Origin: a virus
Length of the DNA: 37,580 bases
Strand: one strand, 5' to 3'
IMG/VR virus record: IMGVR_UViG_3300021961_007393
Span: 1 to 37,580 of that record
Shown: positions 30,321 to 36,352 of the stretch, piece by piece
Layout of the letters: each line of letters opens with the position of its first letter
How positions within the stretch are numbered: position 1 is the stretch's first letter
Notes under the pieces: model-generated
Databases searched by the model: none
What the model was told of the DNA's origin: nothing
The model's input: the letters and a program-made list of their open reading frames with translations, nothing else
Translations under genes and position numbers: made by a program

Positions 30321-30445
30321 GCCACGCTCCAGTTACGCTTTGCCTTCGCGCGATTGTACTGCTTGTGTAGAGGGACCACACGCATCGCATACTTCGGCGA
30401 GCGCAGATCCTTGGCAACCACGTTGCCACGCTTTGTCCTAGACAT
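30317..30445 (-). CDS. Small basic conserved phage protein (42 residues)
   Basis: MSRTKRGNVVAKDLRSPKY followed by RVVPLHKQYNRAKAKR. The pattern RGNVVAKDLRSPKYxxRV is recalled from very small basic proteins found widely in T4-like phages. The ATG at 30445 overlaps the upstream gene by 8 bases; longer readings are the zinc-protein gene in another frame. RNA or DNA binding is likely from its charge. Confidence 0.65.
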   Translation of the reverse strand: MSRTKRGNVVAKDLRSPKYAMRVVPLHKQYNRAKAKRNWSVA

Positions 30446-30629
30446 AATGCTCTTCCTCAACTTCATACTTACGGAACGAAATTGAATCGTTCCCGCAACA
30501 AAAACAAGTGTATGGGAAACCAGTCTCTGGCTCAATATCCTGGAACCAGTACCCATCACAACGCGGACACGGAACCTTCACCAGCGCATCTTGCGCGGCG
30601 AAAGCAACGTATTCAGCCCAATTAGCCAT
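30438..30629 (-). CDS. Small zinc-binding protein (63 residues)
   Basis: MANWAEYVAFAAQDALVKVP leads to CPRCDGYWFQD and TCFCCGNDSISFR: cysteines at 21, 24, 42, 44 and 45 form a rubredoxin- or DnaJ-like zinc knuckle. The ATG at 30629 overlaps the upstream gene by 8 bases. It is one of two zinc-ribbon proteins in this run of small genes. Function unknown. Confidence 0.65.
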   Translation of the reverse strand: MANWAEYVAFAAQDALVKVPCPRCDGYWFQDIEPETGFPYTCFCCGNDSISFRKYEVEEEHYV

Positions 30630-30813
30630 AACGCATTTCCTCGCCATACTCAATCAACAGATCCTCGACATCGCTCTCAAAGACCAGCGGCATGCCGTCC
30701 GCCAGAATCGGACGATACTTCTCGTTGATCATCTTAGTGATCTGCTGGGCGGTGAAACCATCCTCAGCCAACTCAAGAATCTCAACCTGCAACTTGTTAT
30801 AAAATCCCATCAT
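30622..30813 (-). CDS. Small helical protein, possibly HTH
   Basis: About 63 residues: YNKLQVEILELAEDGFTAQQ, then ITKMINEKY, ending VEDLLIEYGEEMRYG. The first half has the helix-turn-helix spacing seen in small DNA-binding regulators (LELAEDGFTAQQITKMINE). Two adjacent ATG codons at 30813 and 30810 could start it; the second has GGAG at the better distance of 7 bases. The first overlaps the previous stop (TAATG). Confidence 0.6.
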   Translation of the reverse strand: MMGFYNKLQVEILELAEDGFTAQQITKMINEKYRPILADGMPLVFESDVEDLLIEYGEEMRYG

Positions 30814-31067
30814 TACACTCCGTCGTGTTCGTCACTGTAAACTTCACCAAAGTCTGCCCACTCTTGCGATTCGTCGGGCTGACCGTCATCTTCATACTCT
30901 TCGTCAAACTCTTCGCCGAGGTCGATCTCGTTGGCGAATGCCATCTGGCGGACGCTATCTTCGCTCATCCACATGAGCGCAGCGTGAATCACCGCATCGC
31001 GATCCAGGACGCCTTCGTCGATTAGATCAAGAATCTTGAACGTAGCCTTGCGATTATAGTGCGTCAT
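30813..31067 (-). CDS. Small conserved phage protein (84 residues)
   Basis: Begins MTHYNRKATFKILDLIDEGV and continues LDRDAVIHAALMWMSEDSV, matching from memory a small protein of T4-like cyanophages and relatives. The C-terminal 40 residues are strongly acidic. It sits one base downstream of the first gene of this operon. Function unknown. Confidence 0.72.
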   Translation of the reverse strand: MTHYNRKATFKILDLIDEGVLDRDAVIHAALMWMSEDSVRQMAFANEIDLGEEFDEEYEDDGQPDESQEWADFGEVYSDEHDGV

Positions 31068-31068
31068 C

Positions 31069-31383
31069 TTACATGCTCCAGTAGGTTTCGCTGCTGACCG
31101 AGCAGCTGAAGGGGGTGTTGATCGACTCTTCGACCTCCTGACCAGTCATCAGGTTCACGACCTTGTGAGTCAGGTTGTCGTAACCAGCAGCCCTGTACTC
31201 AGCCACGCTGATCACCACATAGCAATTCTCAGAATTGCGATAGCCATAGCGATTCGCCTTCGCAGCGTACTTCTCAGCCACCTTACGATAGGCAAACTGG
31301 GGAGCACGACCCGCAAAGGAACGGATTTGCTTGGTTTCAGAATTCATCACGTAGAACATTTGCTTTCCATTTATCTTCATCAT
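31069..31383 (-). CDS. First gene of the small-gene operon, hypothetical
   Basis: Up to 104 residues, with MNSETKQIRSFAGRAPQFAY, a helical Lys/Ala stretch and YVVISVAEYRAAGYDNLTHK; no family recognised. The ATG at 31383 lies only 7 bases after a promoter -10 box, so transcripts from that promoter would be nearly leaderless. The in-frame ATG at 31359 (MFYVMNSETK) has GGA 6 bases upstream and is a good alternative, giving 96 residues. All small genes down to about 27570 may be co-transcribed from here. Confidence 0.58.
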   Translation of the reverse strand: MMKINGKQMFYVMNSETKQIRSFAGRAPQFAYRKVAEKYAAKANRYGYRNSENCYVVISVAEYRAAGYDNLTHKVVNLMTGQEVEESINTPFSCSVSSETYWSM

Positions 31384-31389
31384 ACATAT

Positions 31390-31418
31390 ATCTTACTAAA
31401 CCGAGCTGAAAAAGTAAA
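31390..31418 (-). promoter_or_regulatory. Putative promoter of the small-gene operon
   Basis: TTTACT and TAAGAT with a 17-base spacer on the minus strand, in the 161-base gap between the deaminase stop and the first small gene. Both boxes match the consensus at four of six positions. Confidence 0.42.
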
Positions 31419-31435
31419 CCATAAAAACTCTAGGA

Positions 31436-31498
31436 AAATCAATAACTTATAAGTTGTTGATTCTTGGTAAGAAAAACATGAATGAAATCAATAACTTA
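31436..31498. repeat. Intergenic palindrome plus direct repeat (possible operator)
   Basis: Positions 31438-31461 form a near-perfect 24-base palindrome centred on AACTTATAAGTT, with one mismatched pair. Its left arm with two flanking bases (AAATCAATAACTTA) occurs again exactly at 31485-31498. Both lie upstream of the small-gene promoter. The layout fits one full and one half binding site for a dimeric regulator. Confidence 0.5.
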
Positions 31499-31544
31499 CG
31501 AATGCGCTCAGGCTTACAGAGGAGACCGAGGAGCGGCGATCGTT

Positions 31545-31994
31545 TTATAGGGGGAGTGGTAGGGGTTCAGCCTTGATAACTTGATGGAGGGAAACTCCAC
31601 CAGCCTCTAGCACTCTCAGTCCAGCATCGTTGCGGTATGCGTGAATGAAGTACACGTCGCGAATGCCCGACTGTAGGATCAACTTGGCGCAGTCTACGCA
31701 CGGCGAGTGTGTGATAAACATGGCTGCGCCTTCTGTTGAATCATGACTGCGTGTTACTTTCATCAGCGCATTTTGCTCAGCGTGAATCACTTCTGGCTTG
31801 GTGACTGAATCGCTCACCGATGTCATGTTCAGTTCACAGACATTATCAAATCCAGACGGTGTGCCATTGTAGCCATAAGAAAGAATGCGGTGATCTTTTA
31901 CAATCACCGCACCCACCTTCAGACGCTCGGCATAAGACAGCTCTGCGATTCTTTCGGCTATGTCACAATACAATGATAAAAATTTTTCTTTCAC
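31545..31994 (-). CDS. dCMP deaminase
   Basis: Zinc enzyme that converts dCMP to dUMP and so feeds dTMP synthesis, a standard T4-type nucleotide function (T4 gene cd). The 149-residue protein has GAVIVKDHRILSYGYNGTPS, the catalytic VIHAEQNAL (His71, Glu73) and the zinc ligands SPCVDCAK (Cys99, Cys102). Length is slightly under T4 Cd (193), as in bacterial and cyanophage forms. It overlaps hsp20 by 4 bases (ATGA) and ends the transcript unit before a 161-base gap. dTTP made this way would also serve the phage dTDP-sugar cassette. Confidence 0.92.
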   Translation of the reverse strand: MKEKFLSLYCDIAERIAELSYAERLKVGAVIVKDHRILSYGYNGTPSGFDNVCELNMTSVSDSVTKPEVIHAEQNALMKVTRSHDSTEGAAMFITHSPCVDCAKLILQSGIRDVYFIHAYRNDAGLRVLEAGGVSLHQVIKAEPLPLPL

Positions 31995-32434
31995 TTGATC
32001 TCTAGTTTGCGTGGCTTCTGTGTTTCAGGAACAACATTTACCAAAGTGATTGACAGAATGCCATCCGCTAGAGCTGCGTCGCGAACAACCACTGTATCCG
32101 CTACAAGGAAAGAACGCTTGAATGAGCGACCAGCAATACCCTTTACAAGATACTCGCGCCCCTCTGCAGCCTTCTTCTCACCTGTAATGGTTAGAGTGTT
32201 GTCGTGAATTTCCGCAGACAATTCGTCGCGAGCATATCCAGCAACTGCCACTTCAATGATATAGGTATCTTCATTGTGGCGAATTACGTTGACTGGAGGG
32301 AATGCTGTGTTGGTAGAATTTACCAAATCACTGGCACGATCGAATAGATCATAGAAATGATCAAACCCTAGAAAGGTAGATGGTAGGTACTTATCAAAAT
32401 CCCATGGCGACTTTACTGCTTTTAGATTTGTCAT
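31991..32434 (-). CDS. Small heat shock protein (Hsp20)
   Basis: ATP-independent holdase of the alpha-crystallin family, a common accessory gene in aquatic T4-like phages. The 147-residue protein opens with FLGFDHFYDLFDRA, has the crystallin domain from about residue 50 (FPPVNVIRHNEDTYIIEVAV) and the family landmark ADGILSITLVNVVPE near the C-terminus. AAGGAG stands 7 bases before the ATG. It has its own strong promoter and a stable hairpin at the predicted 5' end of the transcript (see the separate entries). It probably protects phage or host proteins during head assembly or stress. Confidence 0.9.
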   Translation of the reverse strand: MTNLKAVKSPWDFDKYLPSTFLGFDHFYDLFDRASDLVNSTNTAFPPVNVIRHNEDTYIIEVAVAGYARDELSAEIHDNTLTITGEKKAAEGREYLVKGIAGRSFKRSFLVADTVVVRDAALADGILSITLVNVVPETQKPRKLEIK

Positions 32435-32468
32435 GTGTTTACTCCTTATTTAAGCAAGTTTACAAAGT

Positions 32469-32489
32469 GTGGATCCCGAAGGCATCCAC
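32469..32489 (-). promoter_or_regulatory. UUCG-capped hairpin in the hsp20 leader
   Basis: On the minus strand GTGGATGCC, loop TTCG, GGATCCAC: an eight-pair stem with one bulged G and an exceptionally stable C(UUCG)G loop. It begins at the predicted transcription start of the hsp20 promoter and ends about 35 bases before the ATG. No clean T-run follows, so it looks more like a 5'-end stabiliser than a terminator. Confidence 0.6.
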
Positions 32490-32493
32490 GAAT

Positions 32494-32522
32494 AGTATAT
32501 AGTTAAGATTCCTCGCCGTCAA
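32494..32522 (-). promoter_or_regulatory. Strong sigma70 promoter for hsp20
   Basis: TTGACG and TATACT with a 17-base spacer on the minus strand; the -35 box overlaps the last codons of the upstream gene. The predicted start is near 32488. Confidence 0.65.
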
Positions 32523-32814
32523 ATGTTCTTAGGATAAAATCCTGTATACATTCAATATGATTCTTGGTTTTTTCTGGATTGATTGAAAGACTTGGCACGT
32601 GCTTGGTGTATGCATGCATCTGTTCTTTCAGTTGCTGGCGATCGGTTACAACTCCGCTTCTTACACCTTCCAGAACCACATGAAAGTACCAACGATATGG
32701 GCGAAACTTATCTGCTTCTAGATTATAGACATCCAGTTTTTCAATTAGATAATCAACCCATGGTTGACGTTTTGCTTTTGCACCAGACTGTGCTGCTTCT
32801 GCTTCTTCACTCAT
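32503..32814 (-). CDS. Hypothetical protein (103 residues)
   Basis: Composed of an Ala/Glu/Lys-rich start, then QPWVDYLIEKLDVYNLEADK and YRWYFHVVLEGVRSGVVTDR, mainly helical. I do not recognise a T4 counterpart. It lies between the endolysin and hsp20, in the middle of genes linked to regA. Only a distant GAGG (13 bases) precedes the ATG. The hsp20 promoter begins in its last codons. Confidence 0.6.
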   Translation of the reverse strand: MSEEAEAAQSGAKAKRQPWVDYLIEKLDVYNLEADKFRPYRWYFHVVLEGVRSGVVTDRQQLKEQMHAYTKHVPSLSINPEKTKNHIECIQDFILRTFDGEES

Positions 32815-32856
32815 AATTTAGATAATTCCTCAAATTAGTAGTCACATTCATATATT

Positions 32857-33309
32857 CTAAACTATTTCAAAATGCGGTGCGTCAATAAATGGTCGCTTGC
32901 CTTCTGATCTACGCACATCTATGTAACGATTCATGGCACTTTCCATAGTACCCTTCCATTTACGAATATCGGATACAGTCCACGCTGCTCCCCAACGAAT
33001 TGGTATGCCAACCTGTATTGCACCTTCTCTCATCGCATCGGCAATCTCATCGTATAGATTGAGTTCCCAGGAACCGCGACTACCAATAAATGCCATTAGA
33101 TCGACAGCCTCGCCTTTGATATGCTTTGACTTTAACGTCTGACTTGCGCCAGCCGCAACTAACTGCTTCTGTCTTTCAATGGTGCGCAAACCTTCTATTA
33201 CAGCAAAGTCCACGGTGCTGAGTTTGATTGCGATATTCACAACCTCAACCAATCTACTATCAACGCCTTCCAGATTCTTCAGCGATCTTTTACTGAGCCT
33301 GTACGCCAT
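32857..33309 (-). CDS. Endolysin, M15-type L-alanyl-D-glutamate peptidase
   Basis: Cell-wall peptidase of the same type as the T5 endolysin, expected to cut peptidoglycan cross-links after membrane opening. The 150-residue protein shows the substrate-site IEGLRT, zinc ligands in SKHIKGEAVDL (His63, Asp70) and the end motif IDAPHFEIV (Asp143 and His146). The ATG at 33309 begins inside the last 20 bases of regA; longer readings repeat regA sequence in another frame. T4 uses a lysozyme (gene e) instead. The gene is about 30 kb from the spanins, so lysis functions are split. Confidence 0.87.
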   Translation of the reverse strand: MAYRLSKRSLKNLEGVDSRLVEVVNIAIKLSTVDFAVIEGLRTIERQKQLVAAGASQTLKSKHIKGEAVDLMAFIGSRGSWELNLYDEIADAMREGAIQVGIPIRWGAAWTVSDIRKWKGTMESAMNRYIDVRRSEGKRPFIDAPHFEIV

Positions 33310-33706
33310 CTGTACGACCTTTCTTACCAATGTTATATTTCGCTACCAGTTCCCAATCATGCTTATCTTTGTGAGCAATGATCTTGATCTGTGATAGCGG
33401 AGCAACAGGTGTTTCGCTCTTGCTCTTACTTACCAGTTTCACCAGACCCCATTCTTCCATTAGATTGGCAATGGTGTTACGGCGAGCAATATCATTGTCT
33501 GAAATATTGCTAGGCTTGCCGTCTAGTGCAAACAGTTCTTTGAAGTGTACAATGTAGTATCTGCCCTGCTTATGCAGAATATGGCATGATTGATACAGTA
33601 CGTTTTGATTTTTGGCTGCGACGCCAATTCTTGTCAGAGTTTCACGGACCTTGAGGAAGTCATTCTTTTCCGCCAACTCAACTTCAACTAAGTTCTCCAC
33701 GCTCAT
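33290..33706 (-). CDS. regA: Translational repressor RegA
   Basis: RNA-binding repressor that blocks translation of many early mRNAs by binding at their start sites. The 138-residue product shares with T4 RegA the unmistakable segments DFLKVRETLTRIGVAAK, VLYQSCHILHKQGRYYIVHF and ELFALDG. It carries about 15 extra residues at the C-terminus compared with T4 (122). AGG lies 8 bases before the ATG at 33706; a GTG three codons earlier is less likely. The gene order 44-62-regA is as in T4. Confidence 0.95.
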   Translation of the reverse strand: MSVENLVEVELAEKNDFLKVRETLTRIGVAAKNQNVLYQSCHILHKQGRYYIVHFKELFALDGKPSNISDNDIARRNTIANLMEEWGLVKLVSKSKSETPVAPLSQIKIIAHKDKHDWELVAKYNIGKKGRTDGVQAQ

Positions 33707-33707
33707 G

Positions 33708-34088
33708 TTATTCACCTTTTTCTAATTGTTTTTTGATCGCTTTGATCTGATCATCATTTAGAATAGCAAGGACATCGTATGCTTTAGCATCGGTATATCC
33801 ATAATATTCTTTGACAGCCTCCAAATCAACGCTGCTCGCCCTCTTGTGCCATTTTGCAAATGGACGCTTGTAAGGCTTAACAATATTTAGTAAATAATCA
33901 TATTTGAGTTTATTGTCAAGGTGCGGATACAGATTGATCTCGTTCGCAATCAGAACAGTATCAGGATAGTTAGACAATGCTCGACCGACCATGAAGTGTG
34001 GGTAAGACTTCTCATCTTGGTCGGTGAGCATGCAGTTCTTCTTAGTCTGTAGAATGCTGGGGATAATCTCTTTGAATAGGTCAGCCAT
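33708..34088 (-). CDS. 62: Clamp loader small subunit, gp62-like
   Basis: Partner of gp44 in loading the gp45 clamp. The 126-residue protein contains YDYLLNIVKPYKRPFAKWHK, the strongest gp62 signature, followed by a helical C-terminus. It is shorter than T4 gp62 (187), as in cyanophages. The ATG at 34088 overlaps the gp44 stop by 8 bases, a coupling also seen in T4, which keeps the 4:1 subunit ratio. One base separates it from regA. Confidence 0.88.
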   Translation of the reverse strand: MADLFKEIIPSILQTKKNCMLTDQDEKSYPHFMVGRALSNYPDTVLIANEINLYPHLDNKLKYDYLLNIVKPYKRPFAKWHKRASSVDLEAVKEYYGYTDAKAYDVLAILNDDQIKAIKKQLEKGE

Positions 34089-35019
34089 TGAACTCACACT
34101 CAATCATAATTTCAGTTAGACACGCAACAAGATTCAACTCCTGATCGGCTACAAACGCTGACTGATACTGATACTTGGCTAGGATTAGCACTGCCTGTGG
34201 GATCGAGTTCTTATTCATAATCTCATACAGATTATCATAGATCTTACGAAATAATCTTGATGAATCATCATATCCGTTCTCAGCAGCCCACTTGCGGACC
34301 TCACTGAAGTTTTTATCTTTGAGTGCCTTGACCAATGTAGCAATGGAAACATCAGCCACGTTTTGTAAGATACCAACGTCGATATTTCCGCTAACACTGT
34401 ATCGCTGAAGTTCATTCAACACTCGGCGATAGTCAGGAAAGTATTTCATGATGACTTCAGCCAGAACCTTATCATCATATGGCACGGACTCAGAGTTTAG
34501 AATCTGAGTTGCTCTAGCCATGAACTGCTTCGCCATCTTTGGACGATCTTCTTTGCGCAGACGAAACTCAATGACCGCGCAACGAGAATGTAGCGGTTCG
34601 ATGATACGATGCTTATAGTTACAGGTCATGATGAAAGTGCAGTTATGTGCAAATTCTTCCATCGCATTACGCATCGCTGGCTGCGTTGAATTGGGATTTA
34701 GATAGTCAGCCTCATCAATGATGATGACTTTCTTTGTGCCGCCAAACGACATGCTAGACGCATAGTTCTTAATCTTAGATCTGAAAGTGTCGATGCCCGA
34801 CTCATCCGATCCGTTGATCATTAAATAATCACAGCCAACCTCTTCACAGAGTGCCTTGGCTACAGTAGTCTTACCAACACCTGCTGTACCGCAGAGAAGA
34901 AGATTTGGAATCTCCTTGCGATCAACGTATTGCTGGAAAGTGGATTTTAAATCCTCGGGAAGGATACATTCTTCAACAGTCTTTGGTCGATACTTCTCGA
35001 CCCACAACGCTTCGCTCAT
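34081..35019 (-). CDS. 44: Clamp loader large subunit, gp44-like
   Basis: AAA+ ATPase that opens gp45 and places it on primed DNA. The 312-residue protein (T4: 319) has WVEKYRPKTVEEC, Walker A CGTAGVGKTT (43-52), the Walker B box IIIDEADYL (99-107) and the SRC motif (Ser145-Arg146-Cys147) that carries the arginine finger. GGAG stands 7 bases upstream of the ATG, inside a 23-base repeat that is copied in front of the next gene upstream. gp62 overlaps its end. Confidence 0.97.
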   Translation of the reverse strand: MSEALWVEKYRPKTVEECILPEDLKSTFQQYVDRKEIPNLLLCGTAGVGKTTVAKALCEEVGCDYLMINGSDESGIDTFRSKIKNYASSMSFGGTKKVIIIDEADYLNPNSTQPAMRNAMEEFAHNCTFIMTCNYKHRIIEPLHSRCAVIEFRLRKEDRPKMAKQFMARATQILNSESVPYDDKVLAEVIMKYFPDYRRVLNELQRYSVSGNIDVGILQNVADVSIATLVKALKDKNFSEVRKWAAENGYDDSSRLFRKIYDNLYEIMNKNSIPQAVLILAKYQYQSAFVADQELNLVACLTEIMIECEFNG

Positions 35020-35038
35020 AATATAACTCCATAATAAA
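35016..35038 (-). repeat. 23-base direct repeat, copy 1 (leader of gp44)
   Basis: Contains TTATGGAGTTATATTATG, that is, the ribosome-binding site and start codon of gp44. An identical 23-base copy lies at 35319-35341. Confidence 0.85.
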
Positions 35039-35040
35039 AA

Positions 35041-35322
35041 TCATTTCTTTGATTCTTTTCTCGATTCTCTCCACCAAGCCTCGCGTATCTGTTCCTCAGT
35101 TGCGTCTTTACCCTTTTTGCGAAATTTATTTTTAATTTTCTTATAGTCATAAAATCGCATGATATATGATAGAGAAGATTTATTATACTCTGATCTCCAC
35201 TTAGAAGTCAATTCTAAAGAAGGCATTCCTCTTTGGGCTTCTCTTATACCACGATTTATATCTCTAGACAGAGAGTTATTTTGACTAATGCCAGATCCAC
35301 TATAATTAGATTTATACTTCAT
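35041..35322 (-). CDS. Small hypothetical protein inserted upstream of gp44
   Basis: A 93-residue basic protein (ISQNNSLSRDINRGIREAQR, MRFYDYKKIKNKFRKKG, ending RRESRKESKK-like basic residues). No family recognised. It is AT-richer than gp44. The 23 bases carrying its ribosome-binding site and start codon are repeated exactly in front of gp44, so the gene is bracketed by direct repeats, as if inserted by, or removable through, recombination between them. A gp44 promoter candidate lies inside it. Confidence 0.62.
   Translation of the reverse strand: MKYKSNYSGSGISQNNSLSRDINRGIREAQRGMPSLELTSKWRSEYNKSSLSYIMRFYDYKKIKNKFRKKGKDATEEQIREAWWRESRKESKK
35182..35211 (-). promoter_or_regulatory. Putative sigma70 promoter for gp44-62-regA
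   Basis: TTGACT and TATAAT with an 18-base spacer on the minus strand, inside the small inserted gene. The predicted start is about 155 bases before the gp44 ATG. Confidence 0.5.
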
Positions 35323-35341
35323 AATATAACTCCATAATAAA
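35319..35341 (-). repeat. 23-base direct repeat, copy 2 (leader of the inserted gene)
   Basis: Exact copy of the gp44 leader at 35016-35038, carrying GGAG 7 bases before the ATG of the small gene. Confidence 0.85.
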
Positions 35342-35348
35342 GAAAAGT

Positions 35349-35417
35349 GGGGATGGGAGGGTGAATCCGCGACGAGCAGTCTGGCGTGAGTGTGTCGCTT
35401 CTAGATCGAACATCCCC
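35349..35417 (-). terminator. Structured intergenic element, probable terminator
   Basis: Minus strand: outer stem GGGGATG/CATCCCC (7 pairs) encloses an inner stem GAAGCGAC paired with GTCGC and TTC across a three-base bulge, with a 20-base loop. It begins 7 bases after the stop of the DsbA-like gene and is followed by ACTTTTCTTT. The shape and T-rich end fit a branched terminator or a stable RNA 3' end. Confidence 0.55.
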
Positions 35418-35424
35418 AACATAC

Positions 35425-35670
35425 TTACTTAGTCAACATGTCATAAGTGTCATTGAGTTCTTGCACCTGTGCAACTTCTTCCTCAATGTTACGCTTATGA
35501 TATACCTTTGCGAGCCTACGAGCAAGTCTTTTATTGATTTCAAACTCATCAGCCATGCGCTGTAGGACTTCCTTGATGAGATCCCTCTCAGCCTCAATTC
35601 TAGTTAGTGAATTAGAAATTTCCTGTAGACAACCCTTGATTGCTGTCTTTTGCACTTCTGTATATGCCAT
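35425..35670 (-). CDS. dsbA: DsbA-like double-stranded DNA-binding protein
   Basis: An 81-residue helical protein starting MAYTEVQKTAIKGCLQ. The segments RIEAERDLIKEVLQ, AKVYHKRN and the end ELNDTYDMLTK match from memory the small T4 DsbA protein (89 residues, ending ELYDTVFSK), which binds DNA near late promoters and helps late transcription. The start at 35670 excludes seven residues read through the spacer. It follows the glycosyltransferase-like gene after 7 bases and is followed by a terminator-like element. A moderate-confidence homology call. Confidence 0.66.
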   Translation of the reverse strand: MAYTEVQKTAIKGCLQEISNSLTRIEAERDLIKEVLQRMADEFEINKRLARRLAKVYHKRNIEEEVAQVQELNDTYDMLTK

Positions 35671-35677
35671 AATTACC

Positions 35678-36352
35678 TCAAATGTGTTCATATTCCGATG
35701 GATTCACCAATTCAATATACTTGTTTTTATTGCTTGAATAAAAATTATAATGATTTGGTGATCCAGTACCAATCCAAAACTCTGATAAATGTCTTCTTTG
35801 ACCTTTCCAATCATCAAATCCATAAGGTTTATTACCATACAAATAATTAAGATCTAATCTGTTTATGTAAGAAGAATTTGCCCACCAAAAATTCCCAGCG
35901 TAATGTGGTGAAATATCAGTACCCAAAGATGGATGCTTAGTTGTCCACTCAGTTCCAACACAATCATAATTATCTAATAACTGTACGCATCTTTGCCAAT
36001 TATTTACATTGAAGTGTGTGAGATACTGAGTCCATGAAATTTTATTTTGAAAATTCTCTGGAAAAGAAACTCCCAACATGTTTAGATATAACACCTTATA
36101 ATCTGTATGTTCTTTGCAAAAATTATGAAGATCTCTTAGAGTATCAGCTTCACCTATATCGATGTGCACATTTCTATTTGTTTTATTGACCTTCATAAGA
36201 TCAAATGGTAGTGGTAGACTTCCATTGATCCCAATATGAATATAGTTTGCTGCATCATACACACCAGATTGTTGCAGAGAAAGTATTTGTTGCGTGTATA
36301 ATTTCTCCCAATGATTTATCTGAAATATATGATAAAAAATTGCAATGTTCAT
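35678..36352 (-). CDS. Glycosyltransferase-like protein, AT-rich insert
   Basis: A 224-residue protein with HYAGNFWWANSSYINRLD and FWIGTG, a pattern I recall from uncharacterised glycosyltransferase-type proteins of surface-polysaccharide loci. An early stretch (YKVLYLNMLGV) could be the strand before the sugar-nucleotide site, although a clear DxD is not seen. It is much AT-richer than gp45 and gp44 on both sides, which suggests horizontal acquisition. It is joined to the outer-membrane-like gene by a shared base. Substrate unknown. Confidence 0.55.
   Translation of the reverse strand: MNIAIFYHIFQINHWEKLYTQQILSLQQSGVYDAANYIHIGINGSLPLPFDLMKVNKTNRNVHIDIGEADTLRDLHNFCKEHTDYKVLYLNMLGVSFPENFQNKISWTQYLTHFNVNNWQRCVQLLDNYDCVGTEWTTKHPSLGTDISPHYAGNFWWANSSYINRLDLNYLYGNKPYGFDDWKGQRRHLSEFWIGTGSPNHYNFYSSNKNKYIELVNPSEYEHI

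Noticed and set aside
30013-30429. A 138-codon reading of the zinc-ribbon gene
   Set aside because: Its first 72 codons run out of frame through two other overlapping small genes and look unlike a natural protein; a GTG start at 30213 with a GTGA junction explains the conserved part.
32469-32489. Hairpin as a simple intrinsic terminator
   Set aside because: No T-run follows and it starts at the predicted +1 of the hsp20 promoter; a leader hairpin fits better, although termination is not excluded.
35349-35417. Possible tRNA (GGGGATG ... CATCCCC acceptor-like stem)
   Set aside because: Neither strand gives D-, anticodon and T-arms of the right size; treated as terminator-like or other structured RNA.
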